Below are positions 59,102 to 64,000 of a DNA stretch of 64,000 nucleotides, in pieces. How positions within the stretch are numbered: the stretch's first letter is position 1; each line of letters starts with the position of its first letter. Source of the stretch: Camillea tinctor (Eukaryota > Ascomycota > Sordariomycetes > Xylariales > Xylariaceae); NCBI GenBank assembly GCA_022578605.1, contig MU394055.1:1051568-1115567 (forward strand), in the 5' to 3' direction. The position numbers were made by a program, and so were the translations under genes. Below the pieces are notes generated by a model. That model saw only the letters and a list, made by a program, of their open reading frames with translations. It ran no database searches and was not told the origin of the DNA.

Positions 59102-60136
59102 TTTAGATAACCGAGTATGGTATTGCTGGATAGTTTGGAAAATAAATTTGTGAAATGGTGATTACAGGCAGGGCTCTAGATAGGGATAGAAGAGGAGGAA
59201 GGAGAAAACAGAATGAGGTTGGGGACTCTCAGCAGAAAGTATAAATATCTTCGGTCACTAGAGTTCTAACCCCTCTTACAGAAGCGCCTCTCGGGAAAGT
59301 ACATGAAAAAATAGGAAACTGAAAAACAAATGAAATAAATAGCGTTTTCCGTTCACTCAAAGTCAATATTAACTTAGTTATTGACTCCTCTCTTCCCCCC
59401 GGGTAGGCTTTGAACCTTCGCCTCCACCTTTTGCTGGGAGAATCAACAACAAAATAACTTACTTTCTATCTTAAGCTCCTCGGAGGTCCTGGACGATCGT
59501 CTGCGTCATTCGTTCCTGAAAAAGGGGGTCATGGCTTCTGGCCGAGGGTTGGATATGCTTTCCAACACGATGCAGCTCCTGCAGTAGCGGAAACTCTGCC
59601 TCAACAAGCAAGGGATTGTGAAGGATGCGCTAGTTCTGAGCCGCCACATGAGAATAGACGCAGGGAAGAGCTAATATTGACAATAAGTTGTGTCTCAATG
59701 TGCTTAGTCGGTATAGGTGATGTATATATGCATGTCTTGCCTTGTCTGTCTGATTAACTATGAATGTCTCATACTTATGGTGATATACATAGAAAAGGGG
59801 ATATATAGCTGAGTATAGTGGCATACTTAGCTTGTGAGCTAGACGAACAAAATACTTAGAACAATATATAAAAGCTAGTGGCCGTTTACGATGTAAACAA
59901 TCGCAAACCGCTGGATTTGGCACCTTGCGGAGATGTATAGTGATGTTTATTAATCTTTAGTTGCTGAAGGTTTGTATAAACAATCGAACCCTACGTTAAT
60001 CAGATATAATGTAGGTGCTAGTCGATAAAGAAATTCATGGCTGAGTATATAATTCGAAGACAGTTAACCTCTTATTTTCAGTGCGATGCTGAGCTGTATT
60101 CAATTCCATACAAATACTTCTGTGTCAATTCCTATC
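59102..60136. other. intergenic region
   Basis: About 1 kb. AT-rich, no supportable gene; a minus-strand frame at 59630-59923 is not conserved-looking. A tRNA-like TTCAAA box near 59410 was checked and rejected. Confidence 0.55.
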
Positions 60137-62780
60137 CTAACCTCCACCACCGCCACCGCCACACTATAATATTCAGTCAGTGTCTCTATAAAGTATTACA
60201 AGGAGCATATAGTAGGTCAGGGAGATAGGAGCGGATGATCAACTTACACCACCGCCGCCGCCGCCACCACCACCACCACAACCACCTCCGCCTCCGCCTC
60301 CGCATGCTGGGCCCGACGCCGAGCCACACTATGAAATGTTAGTAAGCCATCGATGATCTCAACAAGAGGGAAGAAATTCTTACGCCTCCACCACAACCGC
60401 CTCCTCCACATCCGCCACAGGCACCAGCGGCTGAACCGCCGCAAGCACCTGACGCAGCCCCGCCACCGCATGTTCCGGCAGCGCACGCACCAACGACACC
60501 GGACCCGGCAACGGCTGTGCCGGGGTCACCGTAGTATACGGGGCAAAAGTAAGGCGGGTAGATCCAAGGTCCATACATCATGTATGGATAACCCCAATAG
60601 TAATAATAGTAGTCATTCTTCGGCGGAAGATCCCTTCCTTTCTTCTGCGCGCGTTTTTGCGCCTTTTTGTAGTTTTCATCAAGGCGGGCCGAGCGTGTAG
60701 CTTGAAGCCGCTCATAGATTGTGTCATGGTAAGAGATGGCGTTGACGATGCGGACCGCGTTGTGCGTTGACATGTGGGCGCTATTGTCGGGCGGACAGAG
60801 AGAGGCTTTTCCAGACTGATGAAAAGAATCCGAAACTAGAAGCTGATCAGTACCTAAGTTTCTTGACTCGGGGAGAGGGCCCGCACTCTTGTCATTTTTC
60901 GATATTCCAAGTGCCTTGCCAATAGAAGAGACGTGGCTAGCCCGGACGGCCTCGCAATACCAACATGTGCACTCTGAATAAACTTCGCCATAGAGTTCTT
61001 GATATGTCTTACTTGTCCATTCGAATGCATCGGAAAGTTTGTTTTCATCAATTTTGTCGTCGTGGTCGATGAATCTGTGAGTTTTCTGGAGCATGGTATT
61101 GAAGTAACCGGCGGAACTAAGTTGATGTGTATGCCAAGCCAAGTCGACATCAAGAGTCGGCACAGCAATGCGCTTTGGATTTATGGCCATAATATGAACG
61201 AAACGTGAATACTTTTGGACGAGTCGCTTCATGGTATCTCTAGCAGCGGGACTGTGTAGCCAGTCAATCTGGGAATGAGTTAGTTCTACGTCCACATACA
61301 AAAGGCCATTTCCGAAAAACTCAATCGCACCTTGTACATCTTCTCAGTGAATAAGCCTTGCCTCAGAACTGCCCCACTGAGTTCCAAAGCGAACGGTGTG
61401 AAGTTCCCCCAGTATCGTGACATCATCTTCCTGGTGAACATCCTGGCGTCTTTACCGAGTCGATATTGTTTAACTGCATCCCTGCCAGAGACGTTTTCAA
61501 TACTCTTCACGGTGCTGCTGCTTGCAAGAGCCTTTTCGATGAGGCGGCGGACGGTGTTAATCGATGCTGGCGGACCCTGACTAGGAGAAACTAATTCCAG
61601 TACAGAGCTTCTGAGGTGCCTTTTGATAAGGCGGTTAGGAAAGGTGCGCGGAAATTTGTCTTTGAGGTATGATGGGACCTCTTTTGGTAGCCCCGTGTTT
61701 TCCAGAATTGTACCTGGCATAGGTCGGTTATGGGCCAGAAGACCTTTAACATCTTCAACGAACTTTGCTAATTCAAGAAACTCTCTCGTCAAGGTTGTGC
61801 CGCAATTGAAACAGGCATGAGTAAAATTGCCATCACCATAACCTTCACCGAGGAGGCCGCGGTCTTCTTGGCCCTTGTGGTGTTCGGGCATTCCGCATGT
61901 CGTCCAGGGGATATTATTCTTCCCTTGACAGGCTGGACATACGAGTAATTTCGAATGAGAATCGTCGCAATTGTCCCATTTCCTGTGTGTAAGACTTTCC
62001 CAAGCGGCCATGCAACCTTCTGACGGGGCATAGTTGAAGCTTGAGTCGATGGCATCGTTGACGAATTTCCAAGGTAACCCAGAAAACCATAAGCCGCCAT
62101 ACCCATAGCGCATGCAGTCTTCCAAATATATCTGAGGGTTCAGCATATGGGCGTGCCATACCAACAGAACGTCGGTTCGGGAGTTAGCCAACAAGCTCCT
62201 AGACCGTCACAATAAGACACTTACCGAGTGGCGGCAACATCTGATCGGTCCATTTTAGAGGATTGGACTGGACAGGAAATGTTTGGTACTTTCTCGATCT
62301 CCTCTCCATGTCCTCCTCTGTCAGCCAGTTGGGCTGAAACGTCTTCCACCAAGTTTCGTATCGGTCTACGGCTCTCGCTACATATAGAGCCCATCGCTTC
62401 TCTCGCAACCTAGCCAGCTCCCTTGCGGTATCATCGTCGAGCTTTTGCCCCTTTTCGATATGCTGAGAATTGTCTTGCCTTTCCGGGAGAACCCTGGTAT
62501 CATAGATTCCCCACAAACCGTCGGTATAGCCAACATCATCTTTAAGTGTCTGGAAGGCGAAGAGAAGCTTGAGGTGTGCCAGACATGTATCTGGAGTAAC
62601 ATCTCCAACGGAGATAGGTAGCTGGAGCGAAGAGAAGGCAGCACTCAGGTCTTCTACTGCAGACGGGCCACCAGCATCGACAGTGGTATATTGCGGTGGT
62701 GCACTATTGGACCCCGGCTGTTGGCTCGAAGATGCCACCTCACCGTTGGCCGCCTTACTACTCCCGTTGGTAACGGCCAT
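60137..62780 (-). CDS. DUF1399 / glycine-rich domain-containing protein with Cys-Gly tail, about 796 aa
   Basis: Homologue of the GRDP family (DUF1399), fungal and plant proteins of unclear biochemical role. Proposed exons: 62780-62225, 62172-61331, 61268-60384, 60328-60248 and 60163-60137 (797 codons with stop). Hallmarks: LPPL-DVLLVWHAHMLNPQIYLEDC, CPACQGKNNIPWTTC and HACFNCGTTLTREF (possible zinc pairs), and VDLAWHTHQLSSAGYFNTM. The tail YPYMMYGPWIYPPY is followed by a long Gly/Ala/Cys-rich end. The first intron has a good donor (GTAAGT) and branch (GCTAAC) but the frame-correct 3' end is CG, not AG. Exons 4 and 5 both begin TGTGGC after ATAG and encode only Cys-Gly-type sequence. If the donor after exon 4 is not used, the protein stops three codons later at 60239. 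Confidence 0.83.
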
Positions 62781-64000
62781 GGTGAGTGGGAGTGATAGTT
62801 TGGGGGTTTTCTCAGACGAAAACCGAGTGGTTAACTATGTAGGTTAGGTATATGGCCTGAGTTAGTTGCGTATCTACATAGATTGAGACCCTAGAAAGGG
62901 GGTATATATGTAACCTAGAGAGAGAAAGAGGAGGAATAATTGTAGAAGTGGGATGAAGATAGTGGTAATTATATGATTTATCAGACTCAATATAGACTCT
63001 TTTTTGGAAGGGGATGTGGCAAACTGGAAGAAGGCTGTGCTGTCTTTGAAGATGAGGAAGACGAAGAAGAAGATGAGGAAAATGAAGCCTGGAAGAATAA
63101 CAGATGGGTAGTGACATGGCACTTGGTGTATCTAAGGGTGGCTAGGTATTATGACAGGTAATAAGTACCTAGGCTTAGTAGATCGATAGGTACCTGGACT
63201 TACAAGGTTGTGATCCTTCGATGTTCATCTCTAGACAGGGGGGTTGCATGGTCCATACATGTACGACGTTGAAGGTACAGTATTATGTAGTAGGTGGTAT
63301 GTACTACTATACTAACCTAACCTAGTCCCCGGCTGGTGGGTTTATCTGAAGATGACCAGATTACATCTTACTGGTCTGGTTAGATTACCCTAGGTAGTTT
63401 TGTACGCCCACACATGGGAGAGCTACATAAATAAGGGAGTACTTGGGGTACTTACCCTAGGTAGGTTATCTTTCTCGTAATACCATGCTATGCTGGAGGC
63501 GATTCCTTCCGTTTCAACCGTAATAAGTTTCTTCGCCCACTCTGGTTCTTTATTCCACCTGCATGACTGGGGCGCCTGGGGATATACCTTCCGGGCTTCC
63601 TACACCCCCAAGTCAACCTGTGAGATTTGAATACGTCATGGCTTTAGCTTAGGTTAGTCGATTTTGGGCTGTGCATGCTGTATGATGTGGACTTATAGCT
63701 CACAGTCTATGACCCATGGGGCACTTCCAAAAGCCTTCTCGTCGCTTTCCGAATTTAGCCTCTTCCCATCTACTGTACCCCATCATCATCCTTTCAGTGG
63801 ACCTTTCTATCCCTAGATGCGATAGACACGGACCGCGGGATGGCATCAATTACCGGCCTCAAATTGCCCAATTAAGTGAATCTTTAACTCTCCACTAACC
63901 TGCACTACAGTGGTTACCCCTGTTACAGCATATAATTCGGGCAAGCCTAATGTATGCTGTATCGTTGTTATATGCTGTATCTGGTGTCTCACGTGATGGG
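62781..64000. other. intergenic region to window end
   Basis: 1.2 kb with leader of the DUF1399 gene, a GAAGA-rich purine stretch at about 63048-63090, and CCTAGGTA-type words. No gene recognised up to the window edge. Confidence 0.55.

Noticed and set aside
59400..59450. TTCAAA box on the minus strand resembling a tRNA T-arm
   Set aside because: The T-stem does not pair and no other arms are present.

Overview
The window is nuclear DNA of a filamentous ascomycete (Pezizomycotina, probably Sordariomycetes). The genes are spread out and broken by short GT-AG introns of about 50-110 nt with CTAAC/CTAAT branch sites. The proteins are typical of the group: a class II DAHP synthase, GH115, DUF1996, a class I histone deacetylase with a long acidic tail, and an Mtc1-type protein. 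Intergenic DNA is AT-richer and full of short TACCTAGGTA-like motifs. I rebuilt exon structures by hand from splice sites, reading phase and family conservation. I saw no rRNA, tRNA or CRISPR array.

Layout. 0.4-5.6 kb: class II DAHP synthase (+), GFA-domain protein (+), DUF1295 membrane protein (-). 6.9-10.5 kb: Ser/Thr-rich putative secreted protein (-) and an APC-family permease (-). 12.5-16 kb: kinesin-8 motor (-). 17.4-27.5 kb: three secreted, probably plant-biomass-active enzymes in a row on the minus strand (GH115 alpha-glucuronidase, type-B carboxylesterase, CDH-like GMC flavo-oxidoreductase). 28.35-28.87 kb: a non-autonomous DNA transposon with 109-bp perfect terminal inverted repeats and a 10-bp direct repeat at its borders. 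29.6-34.6 kb: an unrecognised 433-aa protein (-), proteasome lid deubiquitinase Rpn11 (-), a glutathione S-transferase (-). 36.3-40.7 kb: Rpd3-type histone deacetylase (+) and ribosomal protein uL14/L23 (+). 43.3-53.1 kb: AT-hook nuclear protein (-), Mtc1 homologue (+), malic enzyme (-). 54.9-62.8 kb: DUF1996 secreted protein (-), acidic disordered protein (-), DUF1399/glycine-rich-domain protein (-).

Most of the window is an ordinary housekeeping chromosome arm, not a biosynthetic cluster. The only functional grouping I can argue for is the secreted-enzyme run at 17-27 kb. The oddities worth checking are the transposon, a nested inverted repeat near 42.7 kb, an intron without a usable AG acceptor in the DUF1399 gene, a one-base frame disruption in the esterase signal peptide, two stop-free introns whose lengths are multiples of three, and two tandem Cys/Gly-only exons at the end of the DUF1399 gene.
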